This document shows, one piece after another, positions 26,801 through 35,834 of a stretch of DNA of 64,000 nt (the stretch's first letter is position 1; each line of letters begins with the position of its first letter). The stretch is from Nocardia blacklockiae (GTDB lineage: Bacteria > Actinomycetota > Actinomycetes > Mycobacteriales > Mycobacteriaceae): positions 558,001 through 622,000 of the forward strand of contig NZ_JADLRJ010000005.1 of the NCBI RefSeq assembly GCF_015477355.1, in the 5' to 3' direction. A program made the translations under genes and the position numbers. The notes beneath the pieces are model-generated. The model saw only the letters and a list, made by a program, of their open reading frames with translations. It searched no databases and was not told the origin of the DNA.

Positions 26801-28484
26801 TCACGATCTCCTCGCGGATGGCGTCCAGCGGCGGATTGGTGACCTGCGCGAACAACTGCGAGAAGTAGTCGAACAGCAGCCGCGGGCGGGCCGAGAGCAC
26901 CGCGATCGGGGTGTCGGTGCCCATCGAGCCGAGCGCCTCGCCGCCGGTCTTGGCCATCGGCGAGATCAGCAGGCTCAGTTCCTCGGTGGTGTATCCGAAG
27001 ATCTGCTGCCGGATCAGGACGCGGTCGTGCGACATGTGCACGTGCGGGCGGTCGGGCAGGTCCGACAGCTTGGTCGGGCCGTCGTCCAGCCACTCCTGGT
27101 ACGGGTGCTCGTTGGCGAGCTGGGTCTTGATCTCGTCGTCGCCGATGATGCGGCCCTGCGAGGTGTCGACCAGGAACATCCGGCCCGGCTGCAGGCGGAC
27201 CTTCTTGACCACCTTGGACGGCTCGATGTCCAGCACGCCGACCTCGGAGGCCATCACGACCAGGCCGTCGTCGGTCACCCAGATGCGCGAGGGGCGCAGG
27301 CCGTTGCGGTCGAGCACGGCGCCGATGACGGTGCCGTCGGAGAAGCACACCGAGGCCGGGCCGTCCCACGGCTCCATCAGGAACGAGTGGTAGCGGTAGA
27401 AGGCGCGCCGGGCGGGATCCATCGACTCGGCCCGCTCCCAGGCCTCCGGGATCATCATCAGCACGGCGTGCGGCAGGCTGCGGCCACCCAGGTGCAGCAG
27501 CTCGAGCACCTCGTCGAAGCGCGCGGTGTCCGAGGCGCCCGGGGTGCAGACGGGGAAGATCTTCTCCAGGCGGTTGCGGCCCTCGTGGTCGGTGCCGAAC
27601 ACGTCGGAGTTCAGCAGCGCCTCGCGGGCGCGCATCCAGTTCTCGTTGCCGGTGACGGTGTTGATCTCACCGTTGTGCGCGACGCGGCGGAACGGGTGGG
27701 CCAGCGGCCAGGACGGGAAGGTGTTGGTGGAGAAGCGGGAGTGCACGATGCCCAGCGCCGACTCCACCCGGTCGTCCTGCAGATCCAGGTAGAACGCGCG
27801 CAGCTGCGGCGTGGTGAACATGCCCTTGTAGATGAAGGTCTGCCCGGACAGGCTCGGGAAGTACACGGTCTCGCGGCCGACCGCGCCTTCGCCGGGACCC
27901 TGCTTGCCGAGCTCGTGCTCGACGCGCTTGCGCACCACGTAGGCGCGGCGCTCCAGGTCCATGCCGGACAGCTGCTCGCTCGAGTCGGCCGGCGAGGCGA
28001 TGAAGAGCTGACGGAAGGTCGGCATGGCATCGCGCGACAGCGCGCCCAGCGACGACTCGTCGATGGGCACCTCGCGCCAGCCGAGGACCGCCAGGCCCTC
28101 TTCCTTGACGATCTTCTCGACGTGGTACCGGGCGCGGGCCGCCTCGCGACGGGCCTGCGGGAGGAAGGCGATACCCGTGGCGTAGGCGCCCGCGGCGGGC
28201 AGCTCGAAGTCCACGACGGCACGGAAGAACTTGTCCGGTACCTGGATCAGGATGCCGGCGCCGTCGCCCGAGTTGGGTTCGGCGCCCGCGGCACCGCGGT
28301 GCTCCAGGTTCAGCAACGCCGTAATCGCCTTGTCGACGATGTCGCGGCTGCGACGGCCGTGCATGTCGACGACGAACGCGACACCGCAGGCGTCGTGCTC
28401 GTTCGCCGGGTCATAGAGACCGGTGGGTCCGTGCCCGTAACCGGCACCGCCGGTGGGGGACCTGTGGCCAGGAAGTTGCGTCAT
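23808..28484 (-). CDS. gltB: Glutamate synthase large (alpha) subunit
   Basis: A 1558-residue enzyme. The class II amidotransferase nucleophile is Cys33 (HDACGVAF), so a 32-residue propeptide must be removed. Then come the central linker, the FMN-binding synthase domain with [15 protein letters not shown], the 3Fe-4S cysteines ([13 protein letters not shown]) and the C-terminal GXGXG helix domain. It converts glutamine and 2-oxoglutarate to two glutamates. The ATG at 28484 has GAAGGCAGAGG upstream. An unusually long leader precedes it (see the region to its right). Confidence 0.98.
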   Translation of the reverse strand: MTQLPGHRSPTGGAGYGHGPTGLYDPANEHDACGVAFVVDMHGRRSRDIVDKAITALLNLEHRGAAGAEPNSGDGAGILIQVPDKFFRAVVDFELPAAGAYATGIAFLPQARREAARARYHVEKIVKEEGLAVLGWREVPIDESSLGALSRDAMPTFRQLFIASPADSSEQLSGMDLERRAYVVRKRVEHELGKQGPGEGAVGRETVYFPSLSGQTFIYKGMFTTPQLRAFYLDLQDDRVESALGIVHSRFSTNTFPSWPLAHPFRRVAHNGEINTVTGNENWMRAREALLNSDVFGTDHEGRNRLEKIFPVCTPGASDTARFDEVLELLHLGGRSLPHAVLMMIPEAWERAESMDPARRAFYRYHSFLMEPWDGPASVCFSDGTVIGAVLDRNGLRPSRIWVTDDGLVVMASEVGVLDIEPSKVVKKVRLQPGRMFLVDTSQGRIIGDDEIKTQLANEHPYQEWLDDGPTKLSDLPDRPHVHMSHDRVLIRQQIFGYTTEELSLLISPMAKTGGEALGSMGTDTPIAVLSARPRLLFDYFSQLFAQVTNPPLDAIREEIVTSLRSMIGPEADLLHPSADSCRQITLTQPILDNDELAKLVHINDDGSHPGLRSVVVHGLYPVKKGGKGLRKALQAINEQVSTAIDGGARIIVLSDRESNEKLAPIPSLLLTASVHHHLVRERTRTKVGLVVEAGDAREVHHMAMLVGFGAAAINPYMAFESIEDMLERNALQMPDSTGDLAADYDKACKNYIKGAGKGVLKVMSKMGISTIASYRGAQLFQVVGLSQELCDQYFTGLSSPLDGIGLDDIAAEVAARHRVAFLENRNERAHRELEVGGEYQWRREGEYHLFNPDTVFKLQHATRTGQYKIFKEYTRLVDDQSERLASLRGLFKFRTEGRHAIPIDEVESARDIAKRFSTGAMSYGSISAEAHETLAIAMNRLGGRSNSGEGGESPARFEPEENGDWRRSAIKQVASGRFGVTAHYLTNCTDIQIKMAQGAKPGEGGQLPAHKVYPWVAEVRHSTPGVGLISPPPHHDIYSIEDLAQLIHDLKNANPQARIHVKLVAEPGVGTVAAGVSKAHADVVLISGHDGGTGASPLTSLKHAGGPWELGLAETQQTLLLNGLRDRIVVQVDGQMKTGRDVMIAALLGAEEYGFATAPLVVSGCIMMRVCHLDTCPVGVATQNPVLRERFSGKPEFVENFMLFIAEEVRELLASLGFRTLDEAIGRVDLLDTTQAKEHWKAAKLDLSPILDDVETAFMYQDRRRTKEQDHGLDKALDNQLIAQSADALERGKPVKFETKITNVNRTVGTMLGHEVTKLYGGAGLPDDTIDITFTGSAGNSFGAFVPAGITLRVFGDANDYVGKGLSGGHLVVRPALNAPAEFVAEQNIIAGNVILFGATSGEALIRGVVGERFAVRNSGATAVVEGVGDHACEYMTGGRVVILGETGRNFGAGMSGGIAFVYDPEGRFGERINPEQADAIEALSGDDFTWLRDIITRHRDETGSAVAERILGDWSQQVNHFVKVMPRDYKKVLLAISEAEKAGRNVDEAIMEAARG

Positions 28485-29196
28485 GCCTCTGCCTTCAAAA
28501 AAATCAGGCCTTCGATGAAATCGGGCCTTCGTCGAACGCCTCCGTCTAGACTGCGCCCGGACGTTTCGGAGACCAGCGGCGCTGATGGTCATCCCGTGCA
28601 GTCAACTCTCCAGTTGTCCTACCCGCTTCGATGTCGTAGCCGGGTGCTCGGCGGTAACGGAACCTCGGGGTCGTTCCATGCCGCCGCGCCGTTGTCGCCC
28701 GTGGGGCTGTAGCCACGGCTTGTGGCCGAATCGGGCGATGTAGTCGGACATTTCGTGCCCGACACAAGAGCAAACGATAAGTCAGGACCTGAGCCCAACC
28801 AACTTAGGTCGTGCTAATAACGGCGTCTACCTGGGCTTCTTCATCGGTCCTCCACTACCTGCGCGTTCTCCAGTGTAAAGCAGGCTCGGATGATCGCTGA
28901 GTCGTGTATGCCACTGTTCGTCAGAGTCGTGCCGGTCCGCTCGCCGAGCCTGCACGTACGCCGCAAGATGCCCTCTTACCTGCATCAACAGAGAATTCCC
29001 AGGACCCGGTTCGGACAAACCGATTGTAAGGCGGCTAACTTCCCGGACACCTGCGAGAGACGTTCCGGATACGCAGGCAGCGACCTGACGGCTGCGTTCA
29101 GACCGTACGGCTTCGTTTCTTCGATGTGCGTTTCAGCACAATCCCAGCAAACCCTGGTGAGTGGAATTTCTCACATCGTTGCGAGGCGGTCCCGGA
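28485..29196 (-). other. Long gltB leader and intergenic region
   Basis: No convincing full gene is present in about 710 bp. On the leftward strand TACACT (28872-28877) is a plausible -10 element, giving a leader of roughly 380 nt for gltB. Inside it, ATG at 28844 with a perfect GGAGG opens a five-codon ORF (MKKPR, stop at 28827). An imperfect hairpin lies at 28786-28810, and a 49-codon frame (28602-28751) with weak initiation context follows. The part to the right of 28900 is less GC-rich and holds nothing I recognise. Confidence 0.5.
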
Positions 29197-29805
29197 TCAC
29201 CGGCACAAGGCGGCCGCCGCGCGTACCAGCGCCGTGCCGTGCAGGGCGTCGGCGCGTCCCGCGGCCACCACCGGGACAGCGGCCGCCGCCACCTGCCGCG
29301 GGCAATCGGCGCTGGTCAGCTCGGCGCGCCGGGCGGCCAGCTGGCGCAGGATGTCGCCGTTCACGCGGTCGATCACCGGACGCACCGCGGCGAGATCGGG
29401 CGGGGTGGCGGGCACGGTGCTCGCGTCGAAGCGCCACCAGGTGTGCAGACCGCGCTGCACGATCTTGTTGGCCTCGATCTGACCGAGGAACACCTGCCGC
29501 ACCCACGGTTCCGGCAGGCCGAGGTCCGCGCCCGCGGCGGCCATCGAGTCGTAGACCTCGGCTTCCCGGCCGGGGTCGTCGATGACCGGCGGCTGCCCGG
29601 TGCGACCCGCGGCGACCCACTTGGCGGCGGCGACGGCGTCGGCGGTGTTCAGGCGCGCCAGCACGAGTTCCACCAGGTCGGCGAGGGGCGCGGCGGTGTG
29701 CTCCGCCGGGACCTCGGCAGTGGCGACGGGTGTCACCGGCAACGTCGCGGCCGAGACCGCCCCGAACGACAACGCCACGGTCAGTGCGAGCACAGCGCCG
29801 CGCAT
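29197..29805 (-). CDS. Secreted chorismate mutase, AroQ-gamma type
   Basis: A 202-residue exported protein. A signal peptide of about 30 residues ends VATA. The all-helical AroQ fold shows RLNTADAVAAAKW (catalytic Arg and Lys) and the QIEANKIVQRGL helix. Two Cys in the C-terminal half (ADCPRQ, AALCR) likely form a disulfide, as in the exported enzyme of M. tuberculosis. It converts chorismate to prephenate outside the cytoplasm, for reasons unknown. It is leftward and divergent from the DUF4407 gene. Confidence 0.92.
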   Translation of the reverse strand: MRGAVLALTVALSFGAVSAATLPVTPVATAEVPAEHTAAPLADLVELVLARLNTADAVAAAKWVAAGRTGQPPVIDDPGREAEVYDSMAAAGADLGLPEPWVRQVFLGQIEANKIVQRGLHTWWRFDASTVPATPPDLAAVRPVIDRVNGDILRQLAARRAELTSADCPRQVAAAAVPVVAAGRADALHGTALVRAAAALCR

Positions 29806-30041
29806 GCGAGTACCTCCTGCCGCCGGGCCCCGGGAACCGTTCCCGGAGCCGAATCACCCTCCGGGACCAGGGTATTCGCGCTCGGTCCCGGCATTCCGCG
29901 CGCCGCTGATCTGTGAGCCTGGCCACATCCCCCGCGACGTACTCGGTGGAACCCAGCCCAGCCTGTCACGCTGAGACAACGAATGAGCGACAATTTCGCC
30001 GAGCATCCGAATTGTTTGGGACTCAGAGGATGTGAGACCAC

Positions 30042-31847
30042 ATGACCGCCCCGCATGTCCCTGAACCGCCCGTTTCGTCCGCGGCCACCGACGGCCGCGC
30101 CTCCCGCTTCGCGGCGACCGCGCTGCCGACCTGGTTCGGCGGCGCGGGCGCCGAGGTGACCGACCCGCACGAGCGCGGCGGCTATGCCGTCGCCGGCGCC
30201 GCGGTGCTGCTGTTCGCCGTGGTGTCCACGGTGGTGGTCGCGGCGGCCACCGCCGCCGCGCACTGGCCGACGGCGCTCGTGGTGCTCGCGGCGCTGATCG
30301 TGCTGCCGCTCACGGCCTTCGGCGCGCGGGCGCTCGCCACCGCCACGCCGCCGAGCCGAGGACGCGGGCGATCGATCGGCCGCGTCGCCGTGGCCGTGCT
30401 GGCCGGCGTGGTGATCGCCGAACTCGCGAGCACCGTGCTGCTGAGCGGCACCGTGCACCGCGTGCTCGACGAGAACGCCGGGCGCGATACCGAATCCGCG
30501 TCGGCGGTGGTCGCCGCCCGGACCGAACTGGAGCAGGCGCGCGCGGAACGCACCGCGCTCGACCAGGCACTCGCCAAGGCGCAGAGCGATATCGACCAGG
30601 CACTGGTGGTCGCTCGCTGCGAGTACAACCCGACCCCGGGCTGCCCGCAGACCCGGATCACCGGCGTGCCGGGTCGCGGACCGGAAACGCAGACCGCCGA
30701 GGACATGCTCGCCGACGCCCGCGCCCGCCTGGCCGCGGCGCAGGGCCGGGTGCAGCCCCTCGACGATCGGATCACCGACCGGCAGCAGGCCCTGAACCGC
30801 GCTCGCACAACCGCTTTCGACACCGGCGACCGCGGGCTCGGCGCGCGCTGGCTGGCCATGCACGACTACACGATCGGGCACGCGGGCGCGCTGCTGCTGC
30901 GCCTGGCGACCGTGCTGGTGGGCGTGCTGCTGGCGCTGTTGCCGCTGCTGCTGCGCTGGTGGCGCGGGGAGACCTCGTTCGATCGCCGGGTCGCGGCGCG
31001 GGCGGTGGTGGACCGGGCGGAACAGGACGCCGCGACGGCCATCGCGGTCAAGCGGGCCGAGGTGCGTACCGAGGCCGAAAACCTGCGCGCCGACCAGGAA
31101 TTGGCCGCGGCGCGCCTGGCCGTGCACGCCGACACCGCCATCGACCGCGAGCGGCAGCGCAAGCGCATCGTCGCCGCCATCGGCAATCTCGAGATCGGCA
31201 TCACCGAGCCCGCCCGCCGGGCCGTCGCCGACTTCGAGTCGCTCGCGGAGCTTCCGGCCGCCCCCGACAACCCAACGGACCAGGAGGGGAACGTGACGCC
31301 GCGCAACCTACCCGCACCACGCACCCCGGCCGCGCTGGAATCCGCGCGTGGCTCGAATCTCCCGGTACCGACCGCCACCGACGTGCCCGCAGCGAAAATG
31401 ACCGGCGGACTGGAACTTCCGGTGATCGGCACGGTCCCGTTCACCGACACGGCGGCCCGCTGGATCCGTCCGCTGGTGCCCTCGTTCGTCGCCGACGCCG
31501 TGGACACCGCCACCCATCCGCTGCGCACGGTCCGGCAGGCCTTCGAAGAGGCCGAGGAGATCACCTTCACCCTCCGCCGGACACGGAAGGTCACCGTCCA
31601 CTCCGACGAATCGACGACGCCGTCCGCCTCCGCGCCGGGCACGCCGGACTATGCCCACCAGGTCGCCGCGCAGGTCGTCGACGCGGCGCACGAGCCACCG
31701 CGCTCGACGCTCCCGCCCGGCTCCTCGGCGCCTTCCTACGGCCTCACCGCCGCGGGTCAGCGCGACGCGTTGCCCGGCCCGTCCGGTGCCCGGGAACTGG
31801 AGTACCGCGGCCCGCGGCAACTCCCGCCCGCGCCGGACCGTGGCTGA
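30042..31847 (+). CDS. DUF4407 membrane protein
   Basis: A 601-residue protein with two N-terminal helices, a third near residue 115, then an extracytoplasmic coiled-coil-like stretch (residues 140-260). That stretch carries the family segment CEYNPTPGCPQTRITGVPGRGPET. A fourth helix follows near 290, then a long Arg/Ala/Glu helical region and a disordered Pro/Ser tail. This is the DUF4407 pattern, function unknown. It starts with ATG at 30042. It stands alone and is followed by a parS-like motif. Confidence 0.85.
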   Translation: MTAPHVPEPPVSSAATDGRASRFAATALPTWFGGAGAEVTDPHERGGYAVAGAAVLLFAVVSTVVVAAATAAAHWPTALVVLAALIVLPLTAFGARALATATPPSRGRGRSIGRVAVAVLAGVVIAELASTVLLSGTVHRVLDENAGRDTESASAVVAARTELEQARAERTALDQALAKAQSDIDQALVVARCEYNPTPGCPQTRITGVPGRGPETQTAEDMLADARARLAAAQGRVQPLDDRITDRQQALNRARTTAFDTGDRGLGARWLAMHDYTIGHAGALLLRLATVLVGVLLALLPLLLRWWRGETSFDRRVAARAVVDRAEQDAATAIAVKRAEVRTEAENLRADQELAAARLAVHADTAIDRERQRKRIVAAIGNLEIGITEPARRAVADFESLAELPAAPDNPTDQEGNVTPRNLPAPRTPAALESARGSNLPVPTATDVPAAKMTGGLELPVIGTVPFTDTAARWIRPLVPSFVADAVDTATHPLRTVRQAFEEAEEITFTLRRTRKVTVHSDESTTPSASAPGTPDYAHQVAAQVVDAAHEPPRSTLPPGSSAPSYGLTAAGQRDALPGPSGARELEYRGPRQLPPAPDRG

Positions 31848-31861
31848 GGAGGCGCGCCGAA

Positions 31862-31877
31862 TGTTTCACGTAGAACA
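31862..31877. promoter_or_regulatory. parS-like site
   Basis: TGTTTCACGTAGAACA differs from the ParB-binding consensus TGTTTCACGTGAAACA at two adjacent bases, and from the variant with a GTGGAACA right half at one. It lies in an origin-proximal region where parS sites are expected. It is also the start of a 20-codon frame (ATG at 31861) with GGAGG upstream, which I regard as less likely to be functional. Confidence 0.5.
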
Positions 31878-31933
31878 TGTAAACCGCCTGGTTCCAACGC
31901 TTTCCACCGCGATCCGGCGCTAGCGGCGACCGC

Positions 31934-32329
31934 TCAGCCACGGACGGCGACGGCATCCACCTCGAACTGCATCCCCGGCAGCGCCAGCGCGGCCACGCCG
32001 ATCAAGGTCTGCGTCGGGGGCCGCTCGCCCCAGATCTCGGCGATCTTCTTGCCGAGCACCGCCAGCTTGTCCAGGTTGTGGCCCACGATGTGGGTCCGCA
32101 GCTGGGCCACGTCGGCATAGTCGAGACCGGCGGAGCGCAAAGCGATTCCGAGGTTGGCGAAGGCACGGTCCACCTGCGTGGCGAAGTCGTCGGAGGTGGT
32201 GTGCCCGTGCTCGTCGGAGTCGTACTGCCCGGCGATGAACACCAACTCGCCGGTCGCCCGCGCCAGGTGGCTGTAGCCGAACCCGGTCGGGTCGTGCAGT
32301 CCGGCGGGATTGCTGATCTCGATAGTCAT
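31934..32329 (-). CDS. RidA family protein
   Basis: A 131-residue single-domain YjgF/YER057c/UK114 protein. The core shows ATGELVFIAGQYDSDEHG, then AQLRTHIVGHN, and the C-terminal PPTQTLIGVAALALPGMQFEVDAVA. RidA deaminates reactive enamines; other Rid subfamilies have varied roles. The ATG at 32329 follows GGAGACG. The stop is 10 nt from the intergenic parS-like region's far end. The drug exporter lies upstream on the same strand, so cotranscription is possible. Confidence 0.88.
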   Translation of the reverse strand: MTIEISNPAGLHDPTGFGYSHLARATGELVFIAGQYDSDEHGHTTSDDFATQVDRAFANLGIALRSAGLDYADVAQLRTHIVGHNLDKLAVLGKKIAEIWGERPPTQTLIGVAALALPGMQFEVDAVAVRG

Positions 32330-32382
32330 GCGACGTCTCCTTCGGTGTCGGTCGAATGTCGGCAACACAGTGACGACGACGC

Positions 32383-33954
32383 CTATGCCCGCGGTGTGAC
32401 ATCCGCCGGCACCGGTGCGTGCGGCGTGCTGTCGGCGTCGGCCGTGCGCCGCACCACGGGGACGGGCGTGCGGGCGGCGATCACGGCCGACACCAGCAGG
32501 ATCACCGCCGTCGCGATCGCCGCGAAATGGATGCCGGTGACGAAAGACGTGCGGGCCGAGTCCAGTAGCGCCGCGGCGGCTTGGTCGGGCAGCCTGGTCG
32601 CGGCGTCGACGGCACCGCCGAGCGATTCCCGAGCCGCGGACAGCTGGGACTGCGGCACCCGGGAGACGTCGAGGCCGTGGCGGAACACCGACATCACCAC
32701 GCTGCCGAGCACGGCGACGCCCAGCGCGACACCGGCCTCGTACGCGGTCTCCGAGACGGCGGCCGCGGCACCGGCGCGTTCGGCGGGCGCCGCGCCGACC
32801 ACCAGGTCGGACGAAACTGTCAGCGCCACACCGACACCCGCGCCCAGCAGCAGGAACCCGACGATGAACACGGCGACGCCGGCGGCCGGATCGGCACTCA
32901 GCCACCCGAACAGCCCGGCGCCGGCCGCGGCCACCGCCAGCGCGCCCGCGAGCACCCGGTTCGGCTGCCACACCCGCACCAGCCACGCCGACATCAGCGC
33001 GGCCACCATGCTCGCCAGCATGCCGGGCAGCAGGTGCAGCCCCGCGTCCAGCGGCGACCGCCCCTGCACCAGCTGTAGATACTGCGAGCCGAAGAACAGC
33101 ACACCGGCCAGCGCGAACACCGCGAGCAGGCTGGTCAGCACCGCCGTGCGGAACCGCGGCAGCGCGAACAACCGCAGGTCCAGCATGGGATCGGCGAGCC
33201 GCCGCTGCCGGCGCACGAACAGCGCACCGGCGAGCACACCGGCCGCGGCCACGCCCAGCAGCGCCGGGCGCACGCCGTGCGCGGCGGTCTCCTTGACGGC
33301 GTAGACGATCGGCACCAGCGCGAGCATCGACAGCCCGGCGCTGACCAGATCGAAACGGCCAGGGTTCGGATCCTTCGACTCCGGCACGAGGAACGGCCCC
33401 GCACCCACCAGCACCAGCATGACCGGGACGTTGATGAGGAACACCGAGCCCCACCAGAAGTGCTCGAGCAGCCAGCCGCCCAGCACCGGGCCGAGCGCCG
33501 CGCCGCCGGTGGCCGCCGCGCTCCAGACCGCGATCGCGGTGGTGCGCTGGCGCGCGTCGGTGAACATCGACCGGATCAGGCCCAGGGTGGCGGGCATGAG
33601 CGTGGCCCCGGCGACACCCTGCAGCACGCGGGCGGCGATGAGCATCTCCGGACTCACCGACCACGCGGCGAGCATCGAGGCCGCGCCGAAGCCGGCCGCG
33701 CCGAGCAGCAGCAGGCGGCGGCGGCCGATGCGGTCGCCGAGCACGCCCATGGTGACCAGCAGACCGGCCAGCACGAACGAGTACACGTCGATGATCCACA
33801 GCAGCTGCGGCGTGGTCGGGGCGAGGTGCGCGCTGATCGCGGGGACGGCGATGTCCAGCACGGTGGCGTCCACGGAGATCAGCAGCAGCGCCAGCACCAG
33901 AACGCCGAGGCCGGCCCAGTCGCGGGGCGTGGCGGTGGCGTTGTCGGTGTTCAT
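32383..33954 (-). CDS. MFS drug exporter, DHA2 (14-helix) family
   Basis: A 523-residue transporter with 14 hydrophobic segments. Motif A is GVLGDRIGRRRLLL, the first helix carries the VDATVLDIAVP motif (DHA2 signature), and motif C is GGAALGPVLGG. It resembles the EmrB/QacA/LfrA proton-driven efflux pumps for hydrophobic cations. SD AAGGACC precedes the ATG at 33954. It is divergent from a TetR regulator across two identical palindromes, which strongly suggests drug-inducible repression. Confidence 0.9.
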   Translation of the reverse strand: MNTDNATATPRDWAGLGVLVLALLLISVDATVLDIAVPAISAHLAPTTPQLLWIIDVYSFVLAGLLVTMGVLGDRIGRRRLLLLGAAGFGAASMLAAWSVSPEMLIAARVLQGVAGATLMPATLGLIRSMFTDARQRTTAIAVWSAAATGGAALGPVLGGWLLEHFWWGSVFLINVPVMLVLVGAGPFLVPESKDPNPGRFDLVSAGLSMLALVPIVYAVKETAAHGVRPALLGVAAAGVLAGALFVRRQRRLADPMLDLRLFALPRFRTAVLTSLLAVFALAGVLFFGSQYLQLVQGRSPLDAGLHLLPGMLASMVAALMSAWLVRVWQPNRVLAGALAVAAAGAGLFGWLSADPAAGVAVFIVGFLLLGAGVGVALTVSSDLVVGAAPAERAGAAAAVSETAYEAGVALGVAVLGSVVMSVFRHGLDVSRVPQSQLSAARESLGGAVDAATRLPDQAAAALLDSARTSFVTGIHFAAIATAVILLVSAVIAARTPVPVVRRTADADSTPHAPVPADVTPRA

Positions 33955-33982
33955 GGTCCTTACTCCATCGTCGAGGTTTATT

Positions 33983-34025
33983 ACCGTCCGGACGGTACAG
34001 TACCAAAGATAACCGTCCGGACGGT
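33983..34025. promoter_or_regulatory. Twin palindromic operators between exporter and TetR gene
   Basis: The perfect palindrome ACCGTCCGGACGGT occurs twice, at 33983-33996 and 34012-34025, with centres 29 bp apart. Each is followed by ACAGT. The second overlaps TACAGT, the probable -10 element of the TetR gene. The first sits just upstream of TAATAA on the exporter strand. TetR-family dimers typically bind such sites. Confidence 0.85.
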
Positions 34026-34037
34026 ACAGTTGCCGAC

Positions 34038-34583
34038 GTGACAGCTACCACCCGCGACCGAATCCTCGACGCCCTCGAGTCACTGCTGCTGGAGAAGGGC
34101 ATGTCCCAGGTGACCCTGGAGAACGTGGCCGCGACCGCCGGCGTCTCCAAGGGCGGGCTGCTCTACCACTTCAAGAGCAAGGACGCGCTGCTGGCGGGCT
34201 TGGTGCGCCGGCTCGGCGAGCGGGCCGACGAGCAGTTGAATTCGGCCGTGGCACAGGGCAGATCGGTCGCCGAGTGGTACCTGCAGACCCCCAGCCCCGA
34301 CAACGACGCCGACGCCCTGGAGCTGGCGCTGTACCGCTCGATGGTGGCGGCCATGCGCACCATCGACGCACCCCACGACGAGCACGACGACGAGGTCCAA
34401 CGCGCCCTCACCGAAGTGATCGACGCCTGGAGCACCGGCCTGGACAGCGAGATCGAGGACCCGGTCCGCGCCGACATCATCCGCCTGGTCGGCGACGGCG
34501 TCTATCTCCGCGCCCTCCTCGGCCTCCCCCCGATCGACCCCGCCCGCTATCGCGCCGTCGTCACCCGCCTCCTCGAACACTGA
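34038..34583 (+). CDS. TetR family regulator of the adjacent exporter
   Basis: A 181-residue regulator. The helix-turn-helix spans about residues 8-52, with VTLENVAATAGVSKGGLLYHF as its recognition unit; the KGGLLYHF form is typical of QacR/LfrR-like repressors. The C-terminal domain is acidic (DAPHDEHDDE). The GTG start at 34038 has TACAGT seven nt upstream and no Shine-Dalgarno, so the mRNA is probably leaderless. It likely represses itself and the divergent MFS exporter through the twin palindromes. Confidence 0.9.
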   Translation: MTATTRDRILDALESLLLEKGMSQVTLENVAATAGVSKGGLLYHFKSKDALLAGLVRRLGERADEQLNSAVAQGRSVAEWYLQTPSPDNDADALELALYRSMVAAMRTIDAPHDEHDDEVQRALTEVIDAWSTGLDSEIEDPVRADIIRLVGDGVYLRALLGLPPIDPARYRAVVTRLLEH

Positions 34584-34646
34584 CCGACCCGGCCACCCTC
34601 GCGCGGAAACCGTACGCGGCGGGCTGCCACGGATAAACTCGGGCGC

Positions 34647-35834
34647 GTGTTTTCCGCCGCGGCCGAGGGGGCCGGTCCGTCGCCGCGTCACGGCGTGCCC
34701 GGCCTCGCCACCGATGCGTCCGTCCACAGCTCGGCGGCCACCAGCTCGACCGACCACGGATCGGCGGTCACCGGCCCGACCAGCCATGCATCGGCGGCCA
34801 CCAGCTCGAACAACCACACATCGGCGGCCACCAGCTCGGCCAATCACTCATCGGCGGCCACCAGCTCGACCTACCACTCATCGGCAGCCACCAGCTCGAA
34901 CAACCACACATCGGCGGTTACCAGCTCGACCGTCGCTGTTCGGGCGGCAGGCGCGGGAGCGTCTCCACCCGGCGCTGCCGACGGGCCGGAGTACGACGAT
35001 CGGCAGGCCGGTGAGGTAGTGCCGGTGCGGCCGTTGTCATTTCGGGAGGCGCTCGATCTGCCCTTCGCCGCGGTTCAGCGGCATGTCCGGGTGTTGGCCG
35101 GGGTCGTGGGCACGGCGTATGTGGTCGCCGTGGGGGCGGTCGCCGCGAGTACCGCGGGCGGCTCGGTGGTCACCGGCGGTTCGGATGCCGGGACCGCTTG
35201 GGCGGCAGTGCTTTCCACGTTGCTCTTCGCCTGGGTGCTGCGGACGTTCGCGCGGGGTGTGACCGTCGCGACGACGCTCGCGGGCGTGCACGGCGAGGCG
35301 CTCACCTGGCGGGAGGCGGTGCGGCGGCCGGGCGCCGTCGCGGGATCGCTGCTGCGCTACCGGATCCTGTCGACGCTGATCGCGCTCGGTGTCGCCGCAC
35401 TCGGCGTCGTCCTGATCATCAGCGTGCTGCCCGCCCTGGCGTGGTGGAGCTGGCTGCGGGGCCGCCGCGGGCTCGCCACGCCGGTGCTGTTCGAGGAGCG
35501 GGTGCGGTATCGCGGTGCGATGGATCGCGCGAAAACGCTTGCCGCCGGGTCGGAATGGCGGCTGGCCGGAGTGTGGCTGTGCCTGCGCGGCCTGGTCCTG
35601 GTGCTGGTCGTGCCGCTGGGCGGTCTCACGCTGTTCGTCGCGGAGTTCTCCGGCACCCACCGATGGGCCGCGATCGTCCTGCTCACCGCCACGGCACTGC
35701 TCACCGCGACACTCGCCGAGGTCTTCGAGTCGGCCGCCGACGTGGTGAGCTACGTCGACCGGCGCTGTCGGCGCGACGGCTGGGACATTCGAATACCGGC
35801 CGCGGGCAACAACTCCCGGACGGCCACCCGATGA
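34647..35834 (+). CDS. Repeat-bearing polytopic membrane protein of the MoxR cluster
   Basis: A 395-residue protein of no family I recognise. Residues 30-98 are a low-complexity region built from a 10-residue repeat (TSSxxHxSAA). From about residue 128 there are five to six hydrophobic segments with a FREALDLPFAAVQRH lead-in, in the style of DUF7847-like or glycerophosphodiester-phosphodiesterase membrane domains. The GTG at 34647 has TAAACT seven nt upstream, suggesting a leaderless transcript. The stop overlaps the next start (ATGA), so it heads the MoxR operon. Confidence 0.75.
   Translation: MFSAAAEGAGPSPRHGVPGLATDASVHSSAATSSTDHGSAVTGPTSHASAATSSNNHTSAATSSANHSSAATSSTYHSSAATSSNNHTSAVTSSTVAVRAAGAGASPPGAADGPEYDDRQAGEVVPVRPLSFREALDLPFAAVQRHVRVLAGVVGTAYVVAVGAVAASTAGGSVVTGGSDAGTAWAAVLSTLLFAWVLRTFARGVTVATTLAGVHGEALTWREAVRRPGAVAGSLLRYRILSTLIALGVAALGVVLIISVLPALAWWSWLRGRRGLATPVLFEERVRYRGAMDRAKTLAAGSEWRLAGVWLCLRGLVLVLVVPLGGLTLFVAEFSGTHRWAAIVLLTATALLTATLAEVFESAADVVSYVDRRCRRDGWDIRIPAAGNNSRTATR
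34740..34931 (+). repeat. 30-bp tandem repeat, six copies plus a partial one
   Basis: In-frame units begin at 34740, 34770, 34800, 34830, 34860 and 34890, with a partial unit at 34920-34931. The consensus unit starts ACCAGCTCG and ends ATCGGCGGCC. Each encodes TSSxxHxSAA, so a His recurs every ten residues in a Ser/Thr/Ala-rich, probably unfolded, N-terminus. Copies 3 and 6 are nearly identical, which suggests recent expansion. Confidence 0.95.

Noticed and set aside
23919-28712. Nearly 1600-codon rightward open frame opposite gltB
   Set aside because: Mirror of gltB. Its composition (Val/Leu/Arg/His-rich, no motifs) is that of an antisense shadow.
28827-29018. 63-codon leftward frame upstream of gltB
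   Set aside because: Third-position GC is low compared with real genes, the start is TTG without a ribosome site, and it contains the probable gltB promoter.
31861-31923. 20-codon ORF with strong GGAGG
   Set aside because: Its first bases are the parS-like motif; the peptide has no recognisable features, so I treat the site as DNA-level. It is mentioned as an alternative under that feature.
34740-34931. CRISPR-like array
   Set aside because: The 30-bp units are contiguous without spacers, in frame with a gene, and no cas genes are present.
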